Below, in pieces: positions 35,884-42,549 of a DNA stretch of 64,000 nucleotides. Under the pieces are notes generated by a model. That model searched no databases. It saw only the letters and a program-made list of their open reading frames with translations, and was not told the origin of the DNA. Where the stretch lies: assembly GCA_944386225.1 (NCBI GenBank), contig CALXAH010000007.1, forward strand, positions 62,001-126,000, given 5' to 3'. Both the position numbers and the translations under genes were made by a program. This DNA is from an uncultured Gemmiger sp. GTDB taxonomy: Bacteria; Bacillota; Clostridia; Oscillospirales; Ruminococcaceae. How positions within the stretch are numbered: position 1 is the first letter of the stretch; each line of letters begins with the position of its first letter.

Positions 35884-36084
35884 TTATTTCAGGCCGAAAC
35901 GCTTGTTGAAACGGTCCACACGTCCGCCGCTGTCCACCAGCTTCTGCTTGCCGGTGTAGAACGGATGGCACTTGGAGCAGACCTCGACCCGGATCTCCGG
36001 CTTAGTGGAGCGGGTGTGGATCACCTCGCCGCAGGCGCAGGTGATGGTGCAGTCCACGTACTTGGGATGGATGCCCTGCTTCAT
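35884..36084 (-). CDS. rpmE: 50S ribosomal protein L31 (zinc-binding form)
   Basis: 66-residue L31. It begins [21 protein letters not shown] and ends [11 protein letters not shown]. Cysteines C16, C18, C36 and C39 ([20 protein letters not shown]) give the zinc-binding C+ type, so it is not the zinc-free paralogue used in zinc limitation. The ATG at 36084 (AGGTG 6 nt upstream) is preferred to an ATG three codons earlier that overlaps that site. A consensus-like promoter lies about 135 nt upstream with a structured leader. Confidence 0.97.
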   Translation of the reverse strand: MKQGIHPKYVDCTITCACGEVIHTRSTKPEIRVEVCSKCHPFYTGKQKLVDSGGRVDRFNKRFGLK

Positions 36085-36212
36085 TTCATTCACCTCATTT
36101 CTGGTCTATGACATAGGGGGCCATGCGAAATCATGCGCCCATCACAACCTTCAATGGAAGGCCACCAGCCTGCACCATCCTGTGCACAGGGAGCGGCCCT
36201 CGGAACGATTGC
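36085..36212 (-). ncRNA. structured 5' leader of rpmE (candidate L31 leader)
   Basis: The 128-nt leader contains a perfect palindrome CCTGTGCACAGG (36173-36190 area), a stem-loop CCTTC-CATT-GAAGG, and a longer GGGC...GCCC stem enclosing two CATG repeats just before the ribosome-binding site. L31 leaders that bind L31 for autoregulation are known in Firmicutes; I cannot confirm the match to that model by eye. Confidence 0.35.
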
Positions 36213-36218
36213 CTGAAT

Positions 36219-36247
36219 ACTATACCATATCCGCCGGAAAATTGCAA
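36219..36247 (-). promoter_or_regulatory. promoter of rpmE
   Basis: Minus strand: TTGCAA (36242-36247), 17-bp spacer ending TGG, TATAGT (36219-36224); extended -10. The leader runs from about 36212 to the start at 36084. Confidence 0.7.
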
Positions 36248-36273
36248 GGGATTTTGCCGGGATTCTCTGTTTT

Positions 36274-36756
36274 TTACCGGTTCAGCAGCCAGATCCCCGC
36301 GTTCAGGTAAGCGGCAAAGCTGAGCCAGAGCAGATACGGCACCTGCAGCAGAGCCGCAATGCTGCAGACCCGGGCCATGGTCAGGATCATATCCAGCACC
36401 AGAAGCCACAGGATCGCCAGGCAGACCAGGGCCGATCCCCGCAGGTTCAGGCCGAAAAACAGGATCGTCCATCCGAAGTTGAGCGCCAGCTGCAGCACCC
36501 ACAATACCAGCGAGGGGGTTGCGGCCGCCAGGCCCGCCTTGTTCACCACCATCGCCATGCTGACCCCCATCAGCAGATACAGGATACCCCAGACGATAGG
36601 GAACACAATGCCCGGCGGGGTAAGCGCGGGCTTTTCCAGCTGGGGATAGACGGTTTCCAGCCCGGTACGGGTCAGCCAGCCGACCAGCCAGCCGACCCCC
36701 AGCGCCAGCGCGGAAAATCCGATATAGGGAAATGCCTTGATCAAAAACTGTTTCAT
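36274..36756 (-). CDS. TspO/MBR family membrane protein
   Basis: 160-residue protein with five predicted membrane helices, the TspO fold. Family signatures are seen as PPGIVFPIVWGILYLLMGVS, LNFGWTILFFGLNLRG and PYLLWLSFAAYLNAGIWLLN. TspO proteins bind porphyrins and are involved in oxidative or stress responses. The ATG at 36756 follows GGTGG by about 8 nt. It stands alone between rpmE and the thioredoxin-permease-ArsR group with no clear shared promoter. Confidence 0.92.
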   Translation of the reverse strand: MKQFLIKAFPYIGFSALALGVGWLVGWLTRTGLETVYPQLEKPALTPPGIVFPIVWGILYLLMGVSMAMVVNKAGLAAATPSLVLWVLQLALNFGWTILFFGLNLRGSALVCLAILWLLVLDMILTMARVCSIAALLQVPYLLWLSFAAYLNAGIWLLNR

Positions 36757-36873
36757 ATGCGGTACCACCCTTCTTCGCAAACGCTCAGCCGCCCGGCGGC
36801 CGTACTATTCTATGCCGCGGCGCGCCGGGGTGTGATGGTAGAAGTTTGGCCCGCAAACTGCCGTTTCAGTCGT

Positions 36874-37218
36874 TCAGCCCAGTTCCTTTTTCAGCAGAGC
36901 GGCCGCGTCGGCGGGGCTCAGCACCCGGCCGCTGGACACAACCCGGCCATCCACCAGAACGGCGGGCAGGCTCATGACTCCGGCACGGGCGATCTGCTCC
37001 ATGTCGGTGATATAGGCCACCGGCTCCGAAAGGCCCAGCTCCTGCGCGGCCTGCTTCATGTTCTCCCACAGGGTATGGCAGTTTTTGCAGCCGGAGCCCA
37101 GCACCGCCACGCGGGCCTGCTCATTGCTGTTGCCGCAGCTGCATCCGCACTGTGCAGGCGCGGAACAAGCGCATCCGCAGCTTTCCTCTTTCTTTTTACC
37201 AAAACCAAACAATGCCAT
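36874..37218 (-). CDS. thioredoxin-family protein with N-terminal cysteine cluster
   Basis: 114-residue protein. Residues 36-114 form a small thioredoxin fold of the redox-active-disulfide-2 type, active site C44-K-N-C47 (GSGCKNCHTLWEN), cis-Pro in MSLPAVLVDG. The N-terminal 32 residues contain six cysteines (C14, C16, C18, C24, C26, C28) in CGCAC and CGCSC patterns, typical of thiol-rich metal-binding segments. It is the last gene of an ArsR-permease-thioredoxin group, 14 nt after the permease. It probably keeps a metalloid or metal reduced for the permease (inference). Confidence 0.88.
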   Translation of the reverse strand: MALFGFGKKKEESCGCACSAPAQCGCSCGNSNEQARVAVLGSGCKNCHTLWENMKQAAQELGLSEPVAYITDMEQIARAGVMSLPAVLVDGRVVSSGRVLSPADAAALLKKELG

Positions 37219-37232
37219 GGTTCTTTCCTCCT

Positions 37233-38243
37233 TTATATGCTCACCAGCCAGGGCTGGATGGCGTTGAACAGATAGCCCACCAGGATGATACCCACCACAC
37301 AGACGGCCACAAAGGTGCCCAGCAGGCGGGGTTTGACGGCCTTGCGCAGCAGAATCAGCGAAGGCAGCGACAGGGTGGTGACCGCCATCATGAAGGCCAG
37401 CACCACACCCAGCAACGCCCCTTTGGCCAGCAGGGCCTCGGCGATGGGAATGGTGCCGAAGATATCGGCATACATGGGCGCCCCCGCCAGGGTGGCCAGC
37501 ACTACGCCCAGCGGATTGCCGCCGCCCAGCAGGCCCACAACCCAGCTTTCCGGGATCCAGTTGTGGATGACCGCCCCGACACCCACACCCACCAGCACAT
37601 AGGGAAACACCTTGCGGGCGGTGGAGGTCATCTGCTCCCAGGCAAACCGGAACCGGTCGGCCTGGGTGAGGGTCTGGCCGGGCACCGTCTGCAGCCCGCC
37701 TGCCCGGATATAGGGTTCCACCTGGTCCTCCATGCCCAGCTTCTGGATCAGGGTACCGCCTGCCACCGCGATGACCAGCCCCAGCACCACGTAAATCACC
37801 GCTACCCGCCAGCCGAAGATGCTCATAAGCAGCACCAGCGAGCCCAGATCCACCATGGGGGAGGAGATCAGAAACGAAAAGGTGACCCCCAGCGGCAGCC
37901 CGGCCCGGGTAAAGCCCATGAACAGCGGAATGGAGGAGCAGGAGCAGAACGGAGTGACCGTGCCCAGCAGCGCAGCCAGGCAGTTGGCCGCCAGGCCCTG
38001 GAACCGGCCGAGAATCCGGCGGGTACGCTCCGGCGGAAAGTAACTCTGGATATAGGAGATTATCAGAATCAGGCAGCCCAGCAGCACCAGAATTTTGATG
38101 GTGTCATAAAGGAAAAACCGGATGCTGCCGCCCAGCCGCCCCTCCGGATCCAGCCCGGCGGCGGCCACCAGCCGGGCCATCAGCCGGTCCAGCCATTTCA
38201 TGCCCAGCAGCTCATTCTGTAAAAATGTCCATAGTCCCTGCAT
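37233..38243 (-). CDS. permease of the ArsP/DUF318 (COG0701) family
   Basis: 336-residue inner-membrane protein with about eight helices. The hallmark TPFCSCSSIPLFMGFTRA is in the middle, with SFLISSPMVDLGSLVLL next to it and LAGAPMYADIFGTIPIAEAL near the end. Related ArsP proteins export organoarsenicals; others in this family are of unknown substrate. The ATG at 38243 has AAAGAG about 9 nt upstream. It follows arsR and precedes a thioredoxin gene, a recurring order in Clostridia, suggesting metalloid export or redox-linked metal transport. Confidence 0.88.
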   Translation of the reverse strand: MQGLWTFLQNELLGMKWLDRLMARLVAAAGLDPEGRLGGSIRFFLYDTIKILVLLGCLILIISYIQSYFPPERTRRILGRFQGLAANCLAALLGTVTPFCSCSSIPLFMGFTRAGLPLGVTFSFLISSPMVDLGSLVLLMSIFGWRVAVIYVVLGLVIAVAGGTLIQKLGMEDQVEPYIRAGGLQTVPGQTLTQADRFRFAWEQMTSTARKVFPYVLVGVGVGAVIHNWIPESWVVGLLGGGNPLGVVLATLAGAPMYADIFGTIPIAEALLAKGALLGVVLAFMMAVTTLSLPSLILLRKAVKPRLLGTFVAVCVVGIILVGYLFNAIQPWLVSI

Positions 38244-38259
38244 GGTATCTAACTCTTTC

Positions 38260-38279
38260 ACATCGAATATTTTGGATAT
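38260..38279 (-). promoter_or_regulatory. candidate ArsR-type operator upstream of the permease
   Basis: An imperfect 20-bp palindrome around CGAATATTTTGGAT (14 of 20 positions symmetric), AT-rich like known ArsR operators. It lies 17 nt upstream of the permease start codon and downstream of a hairpin that may separate it from arsR. Confidence 0.4.
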
Positions 38280-38292
38280 ATAGGTCGTAAAG

Positions 38293-38319
38293 CAAGCCGG
38301 CGCGCCGTGCGCCGGCTTG
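38293..38319 (-). terminator. hairpin between arsR and permease
   Basis: An 11-bp stem CAAGCCGGCGC/GCGCCGGCTTG with a 5-nt loop, followed on the minus strand by CTTTACG. The U-run is short, so it may be partial, letting some transcripts continue into the permease gene. Confidence 0.5.
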
Positions 38320-38325
38320 GTGCCG

Positions 38326-38643
38326 TCAGGTACAGCCGCATCCGCAGGATGCAGAAGGAGCCGCGTCGGTGCTTGTGATCGCCTGCAGCAGCTCCACCAC
38401 CCGGCGGCTGCCCGCCGGATCAATGCGGTAGTGCGTCCACTTGCCTTCCTCCCGGCCAACCACGATACCGGAAGCACAGAGGATCTTCATATGATAGGAC
38501 AGGGAGGACTGGGGCATCTCCATCTCCTCAATCAGCTTGCAGGCGCACTTCTCCCCGCTTTGCAACAGCGCCAGAATCTTCTGCCGCCGGGGATCGCACA
38601 GGGCCTTAAAGACCTGCGCCCGCTGCTCGTAGATGGGCTCCAT
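38326..38643 (-). CDS. ArsR/SmtB-family metal-sensing repressor
   Basis: 105-residue winged-helix repressor. The recognition helix is MPQSSLSYHMKILCASGIVV. The CxC pair C33-A-C35 (SGEKCACKLIEE) sits at the alpha-3 position used by arsenite sensors of the ArsR type. An additional cysteine cluster C100, C102, C104 is at the C terminus. So As(III), Sb(III) or a similar thiophilic metal is the likely inducer. The ATG at 38643 is in a GGTGAGAGG context; 29 residues of the longer frame are rejected. A TTGACA-17-TATTAT promoter stands just upstream. Confidence 0.92.
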   Translation of the reverse strand: MEPIYEQRAQVFKALCDPRRQKILALLQSGEKCACKLIEEMEMPQSSLSYHMKILCASGIVVGREEGKWTHYRIDPAGSRRVVELLQAITSTDAAPSASCGCGCT

Positions 38644-38680
38644 CCTCTCACCGCCTTTCAAATCGAAAAATCTTGTTTTG

Positions 38681-38709
38681 ATAATACCATGCAAATCAAA
38701 CGTTGTCAA
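38681..38709 (-). promoter_or_regulatory. promoter of arsR
   Basis: Minus strand: TTGACA (38704-38709), 17-bp spacer ending TGG, TATTAT (38681-38686). Confidence 0.8.
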
Positions 38710-38733
38710 TAGGCATTTCTCTTCTGCCAAGGG

Positions 38734-40293
38734 TCATTTCTGTGCGCTGTCCGCTGCGGATTCGTCCTCTATCTCCGGAATTTCCTCGGCGCTGAACAGG
38801 GTAAGGGGATCAAATTGGCTGCCGTCCTGTCGGGTTTCAAGATGCAGATGGGTGCCGGTGGAACGGCCGCTGGACCCCATATAGCCGATCAGCTGGCCTT
38901 TTTCCACCGTATCGCCCGTTTCCACCGCCAAGCCGGACAGGTGGGCATACAGGCTCTTCAAACCGTCCCCATGATCCAGGGTCACACGGATGCCATAGGA
39001 CCAGTGGTTTGCTATATCATCCGTTTCTTCATAGTCCGAACCGGCGGCCAGGACCGTGCCATCCTGGATGGCATATATAGGGGTATCATATTCACCGATA
39101 ATATCCACGCCGAAATGGCTGTTGTCGTATAACCTTCTTATGGATTTCGCGTCCGGCACCGGCCAGGCAAAGCCCGTATTGGCGGCAGCCGGTTCGCCCG
39201 AATCTGCTGCCGGGCCGGATGCGTCGGCTGCCGCATCAAAGGTGGACGGGTTGCTCTGCGGTTCGGGAACGCTCAGATCCGCCGGCACTGAGGCGGGTTC
39301 CGGGCCCGAAGCGCCGTTCTCGGTGGAAAAGGCAGCCAGGGACGAACTTTCCGGCTGTGTGGTACAGGCGGTAAACAAACTGCAGGCCAGCACCGCGGCG
39401 CAGAGCAGCGCGGGCAGCACCAGCAGGGATTTTTTCGGGGTACGCATATCCAACATCTCCTTGAAACGGGTCTGCGCCGCCCGTCCCGGCCCGCACAGCG
39501 GCGCCGAGAGCACCGCCTGCCGCCGGGCGTTTTTCAGGGCGGCGAGCACCGTCTCCCCGTAGCGCAACCGGTATGGCAGGGGTTTGTTCTGCAGCACCGC
39601 CGCGTCACAGGCCATCTCCATGTCCTGCCGGGCGGCCAGGGCCATCCGGTGGACAAAGGGGTTGAACCAGTGGAGGGTCTGGGCGGCCAGCAAAAGCAGC
39701 TGGAACCACAGATCCCCTGCGCGGATATGGCGCCGCTCATGAGCCAGGACGAACGGCAGATCGTCAGGAGCGAGAGAAACCGGCAGGTACACCGCCGGGC
39801 GCAGCAGACCGACCGTGACCGGCACCTGCGCCCCCGGGGAACGGTAGATCCGGCCCGAAAGCGGCAGCCGAACCCGGCCCCGGCGCAGCTGCCAACAGAA
39901 TACCAGATGGCGCGCCAGCTGCACCGCGACAAAGCACAGTGCCCCCAGCGCCCACAGGATCATCAGCAGTTCCGACATAGACGGGCCCGTCGCCGGGGGC
40001 GGGCTTGCCGGGGCTACTGTGTCCAGCCGCAGCGGGATCCCCGGCACACGTTCCGGCTGCACCAGCACCGGCGCGCTCCAGGCGGGCGATTCGGGCCGGG
40101 ACGGCGCCAGCCGGGGCAGGGTGAGCCGCACCGGCACCGCGCAGCGAACCGCCAGCACCAGCCAGGCCAGGCGCAGCGCCCGGGCTGCCTGCCGGTTTTG
40201 CAGCAGCCAGCGGCGGGCCGCCAGCAGCAGGGCTGCCAGCACCGTCACCCAGGGGGTGAGCAGCAGTACCGCCTCAAAGGGTTTCGTCAGCAT
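38734..40293 (-). CDS. M56 (BlaR1-type) metallopeptidase fused to an M23 (LytM) endopeptidase domain
   Basis: 519-residue membrane protein. The N-terminal half is a BlaR1/MecR1-type sensor protease: helices at about 5-25, 38-55 and 108-130, HERRH (H185-H189, motif HExxH) in VLAHERRHIRAG, and a helix at about 288-308 that crosses to the outside. In BlaR1 the exterior carries a penicillin-binding domain. Here it carries a Ser/Pro/Ala linker (about 312-375) and an M23 domain with H393 (HFGVD), D397, H451 (YAHLSG) and H482-L-H484. It lies just after a BlaI repressor gene (20-bp overlap). It probably senses or cuts wall peptides and relieves BlaI repression by proteolysis (inference). Confidence 0.85.
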   Translation of the reverse strand: MLTKPFEAVLLLTPWVTVLAALLLAARRWLLQNRQAARALRLAWLVLAVRCAVPVRLTLPRLAPSRPESPAWSAPVLVQPERVPGIPLRLDTVAPASPPPATGPSMSELLMILWALGALCFVAVQLARHLVFCWQLRRGRVRLPLSGRIYRSPGAQVPVTVGLLRPAVYLPVSLAPDDLPFVLAHERRHIRAGDLWFQLLLLAAQTLHWFNPFVHRMALAARQDMEMACDAAVLQNKPLPYRLRYGETVLAALKNARRQAVLSAPLCGPGRAAQTRFKEMLDMRTPKKSLLVLPALLCAAVLACSLFTACTTQPESSSLAAFSTENGASGPEPASVPADLSVPEPQSNPSTFDAAADASGPAADSGEPAAANTGFAWPVPDAKSIRRLYDNSHFGVDIIGEYDTPIYAIQDGTVLAAGSDYEETDDIANHWSYGIRVTLDHGDGLKSLYAHLSGLAVETGDTVEKGQLIGYMGSSGRSTGTHLHLETRQDGSQFDPLTLFSAEEIPEIEDESAADSAQK

Positions 40294-40678
40294 GATCCTC
40301 CCTCGCTTTGCGCAGAATGGCTTCCAGCGCGGCGATGTCCTCCCCGGTCAGGCTGCCGTCCTCCACCAGGGAGGCCACCAGCTTCTGGGGCGAACCGCCG
40401 AAAAAGCGGTGCAGCAGACCGCCGGTTTCCCGGCGGCGGTACTCCGCCTCCGCCACCAGCGGCTGATACAGGGTGAACCGCCCCTGCCGGGTAACCTCCA
40501 CATAGCCCTTTTCCTCCAGCCGGCCCAGCAGCACCTTGAGGGTGGACAGGGTCCAGCTGTGTACAGGCTGCAGATCCTCCAGCAGACGGGCGGTACGCAC
40601 CGGCTGGGTGTACTTCCAAAGGCAGAGCATGATGTCCAACTCCGCCGCGGTCAATCGCTCCTGTGTGTTGTTGTTCAA
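40274..40678 (-). CDS. BlaI/MecI-family repressor
   Basis: 134-residue winged-helix repressor of the Penicillinase_R family. LTAAELDIMLCLWKYTQPVR and HSWTLSTLKVLLGRLEEKGY are typical of the BlaI N-terminal domain. The C-terminal helical part ends with SLTGEDIAALEAILRKAR. I place the start at a TTG at 40678 because AAGGAG lies 9 nt upstream; an ATG further upstream has no such site. It overlaps the M56 gene by 20 bp, so the two form a repressor-protease pair. Three dyads of the BlaI type lie around its own promoter. Confidence 0.88.
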   Translation of the reverse strand: MNNNTQERLTAAELDIMLCLWKYTQPVRTARLLEDLQPVHSWTLSTLKVLLGRLEEKGYVEVTRQGRFTLYQPLVAEAEYRRRETGGLLHRFFGGSPQKLVASLVEDGSLTGEDIAALEAILRKAREDHADETL

Positions 40679-40696
40679 AGAGAGCCTCTCCTTTCG

Positions 40697-40706
40697 GACA
40701 CTTGTC
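40697..40706 (-). promoter_or_regulatory. BlaI-type operator near the blaI transcription start
   Basis: GACACTTGTC, of the form (T/G)ACA-NN-TGT(A/C), about 10-20 nt downstream of the -10 box on the minus strand. Confidence 0.6.
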
Positions 40707-40715
40707 GACGGTTTC

Positions 40716-40744
40716 ATTATAAAATTTTCCGCTACATTTGTCAA
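40716..40744 (-). promoter_or_regulatory. perfect consensus promoter of the blaI operon
   Basis: Minus strand: TTGACA (40739-40744), 17-bp spacer, TATAAT (40716-40721). Every base fits the sigma-A consensus. Confidence 0.88.
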
Positions 40745-40769
40745 CGAATTTCAATGACAAATGTAGCGG
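40729..40769 (-). promoter_or_regulatory. paired BlaI operators forming a 15-bp inverted repeat
   Basis: A perfect inverted repeat of 15-bp arms (40729-40743 and 40755-40769) with an 11-bp spacer. Each arm holds a dyad: TACATTTGTC (40733-40742) and GACAAATGTA (40756-40765). One overlaps the -35 box, the other is just upstream, which fits repression by a BlaI-family dimer. Confidence 0.7.
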
Positions 40770-40780
40770 AACGAAGAATT

Positions 40781-41704
40781 TCACAAATCGATTTCCCGGC
40801 TGTCTCCCGGCAGCCGCACCGCCGAAAAGTCCACCGTTACGGTCAGGCGGCCGTTACGATAGGCGGCATCGATCCGGCCGCTCATCTGCCCGGTAAGCCG
40901 CCGGGCGATGGAAAGCCCCAGCCCGGTGGAATTCTGCGCGGTTTCCACGGTATAGTAGCGGTCGAACAGTTTCTGCACATCCACCGCTGCCATACCGGCC
41001 GTGCGGTTGGAAAAGGTCATGATCCCTTCCCTGTTCAGGGTGACGGTCAGGTCTCCGGCGCTGTATTTGAGGGCATTGGCCAGGATGTTGTTCAGCACCC
41101 GGTTCAGCGCCCCGGCATCCAGCAAAAACCGGCTGCCGTGCTCGGCCAGATCCAGCACAGGCTCAATCCCCTTTTGAGCGAACGCCCCGTACAGGGACAG
41201 GAGCGCTTCCTCCAGAGCACGGCGCAGATCAACCGGCTGCAGCTGGAGCGGCGGGGCGGACACGGTCAGCGAGTAGCGGAACAGTTCCTCGGTCAGCGTC
41301 TGCATGGCCTGGGTGCGCTCCCCGATCCGCGCCAGATAGCGGGCCGCATCCGGCGGAAGCTGCTGCCGGCCCATCAGCTCCAGATAGCCGCTGATCGCCG
41401 TGAGCGGGGTGCGCAGATCGTGGGACAGGTTGGTAATGGCCTCCTTGACCTCCCGGTCTCCCTGCTGATACCGCTGCCGCTGGCTTCGCGGCAGCCGCAG
41501 CTGCTCATTCACCGCCGACGCCAGCTGCCGCATGGCGGCATCCCGGCTGGAAATGGAGAGCAGCGTATTGGTATCAGCGGCCAGCCTGTCGCGGAATCCT
41601 TCCCCGATCTGGCGGGCCGAAACCCGCAGCAGCCGGATCTTCCAGCACAGACCGGCAATCACACACAGCAACGCAACGATAACGCCCCACAGGATCCCGT
41701 TCAT
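40781..41704 (-). CDS. sensor histidine kinase (one membrane helix)
   Basis: 307-residue kinase with one N-terminal helix (about 4-22) and no large external domain. The H-box is ITNLSHDLRTPLTAISGYLE in the first half. The ATP-binding domain shows NILANALKYSAG (N box), TFSNRT and LFDRYYTVETAQNSTGLGLS (G2 box), ending in a short C-terminal tail. The lack of an outer domain resembles intramembrane-sensing kinases that partner ABC transporters. The ATG at 41704 follows AAGGGG. It is the last gene of the response regulator-ABC-permease-kinase operon. Confidence 0.9.
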   Translation of the reverse strand: MNGILWGVIVALLCVIAGLCWKIRLLRVSARQIGEGFRDRLAADTNTLLSISSRDAAMRQLASAVNEQLRLPRSQRQRYQQGDREVKEAITNLSHDLRTPLTAISGYLELMGRQQLPPDAARYLARIGERTQAMQTLTEELFRYSLTVSAPPLQLQPVDLRRALEEALLSLYGAFAQKGIEPVLDLAEHGSRFLLDAGALNRVLNNILANALKYSAGDLTVTLNREGIMTFSNRTAGMAAVDVQKLFDRYYTVETAQNSTGLGLSIARRLTGQMSGRIDAAYRNGRLTVTVDFSAVRLPGDSREIDL

Positions 41705-41713
41705 AGCAACCCC

Positions 41714-41813
41714 TTATCGAATTTCTTTTCTTTCAAACAGTTTGACGCCCAGCCACAGGGCCAGGCCGGTAAAGAGCAACGAGAACATCAGCTGCCGCAC
41801 CGGCGCCTGAACT
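41714..41813 (-). other. out-of-frame 3' coding remnant of the ABC-2 permease
   Basis: Downstream of the C10 run another frame continues for about 33 residues to a TAA at 41714. It encodes a plausible last membrane helix (LMFSLLFTGLALWLGVKLF) and the tail ERKEIR, ending 9 nt before the kinase start. Joining it to the upstream frame needs one added or two removed G, and gives a permease of normal length. Confidence 0.65.
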
Positions 41814-42549
41814 CCCCCCCCCCGTATACCAGCTGGGCCTGCCCCGTGGGCAGGAATTCCAGCAGGCACTGGCAGACCGTCCGGGCCAGCCCTGCCAGAT
41901 ACAGCGGATTGGGCTGGGGATCGACCTCCCGGAAAGCGCCGTCCTGATACACCACGCCGCCGCTCATCTCCGGCTCGTGGAGACGGTCGTAAAACGCCCC
42001 CGCCAGCAGGACAAGCCCCAGCCACAGGGCCAGTGACAGGATAACGGTAAGCGCCTTGTTATCGCACAGCAGGCTGATCAGCACAAACAGCGCCGCGAAC
42101 GAGGCGGTAAAGCCTGCCGCAACCAGCAGGTACACCAGCACCTCACCCGGGCTCATGGAGAACGGCCCGATGCACAGCAGCCCGGTCAGACCGCCCAGAA
42201 ACCAGGCTGCCGCAAAGGCCAGGTACGCCCCCAGGCAGACCAGATAATCCGCCAGGTAGACCGACGCGCGGGTATGCCCGACGATCGGCTTGTTGCGGAC
42301 CGTACCGTCCGCCAGTCCCGCGCTCAAAAACAGGCTGATAAACGCGGCGAACACCACCCCCATGACAGAGGCCATGGCGAAAAAGTAGGATTCCAGCGGG
42401 CGTTCGATCCCCATGCGGGCCATTTCCCGGGCTGCGCGGGACGAGTGCCAGACCGAAAGGGCCGATACCGCCAGCACACCGGCCAGCATTCCCCAGAAGA
42501 TCCGGTAATGGCGCAGACGTTCCCCGTTGGCACAAAGCAGGTTATGCAC
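41788..42549 (-). CDS. ABC-2-type permease, frameshifted at a G10 tract
   Basis: Membrane subunit of the ABC exporter, read here as 253 residues and missing its last helix. Helices are at about 22-38, 55-75, 100-125, 140-165 and 170-190. On the coding strand a run of ten G (41814-41823) after codons for QLVY shifts reading to GEFRRRCGS and a stop. With 11 or 8 G it would continue to the tail at 41714. The start is GTG at 42549, with AGGAGG 8 nt upstream, overlapping the ATPase gene by 8 nt. Either it is phase-variable, or the tract is a sequencing or assembly error. Confidence 0.8.
   Translation of the reverse strand: MHNLLCANGERLRHYRIFWGMLAGVLAVSALSVWHSSRAAREMARMGIERPLESYFFAMASVMGVVFAAFISLFLSAGLADGTVRNKPIVGHTRASVYLADYLVCLGAYLAFAAAWFLGGLTGLLCIGPFSMSPGEVLVYLLVAAGFTASFAALFVLISLLCDNKALTVILSLALWLGLVLLAGAFYDRLHEPEMSGGVVYQDGAFREVDPQPNPLYLAGLARTVCQCLLEFLPTGQAQLVYGGGEFRRRCGS
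41814..41823. repeat. homopolymer of ten C (G10 on the coding strand)
   Basis: A 10-bp run of C inside the permease gene, at the point where its frame breaks. Long G/C runs are prone to slippage in replication and to errors in sequencing, so they are classic phase-variation points. Confidence 0.9.
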
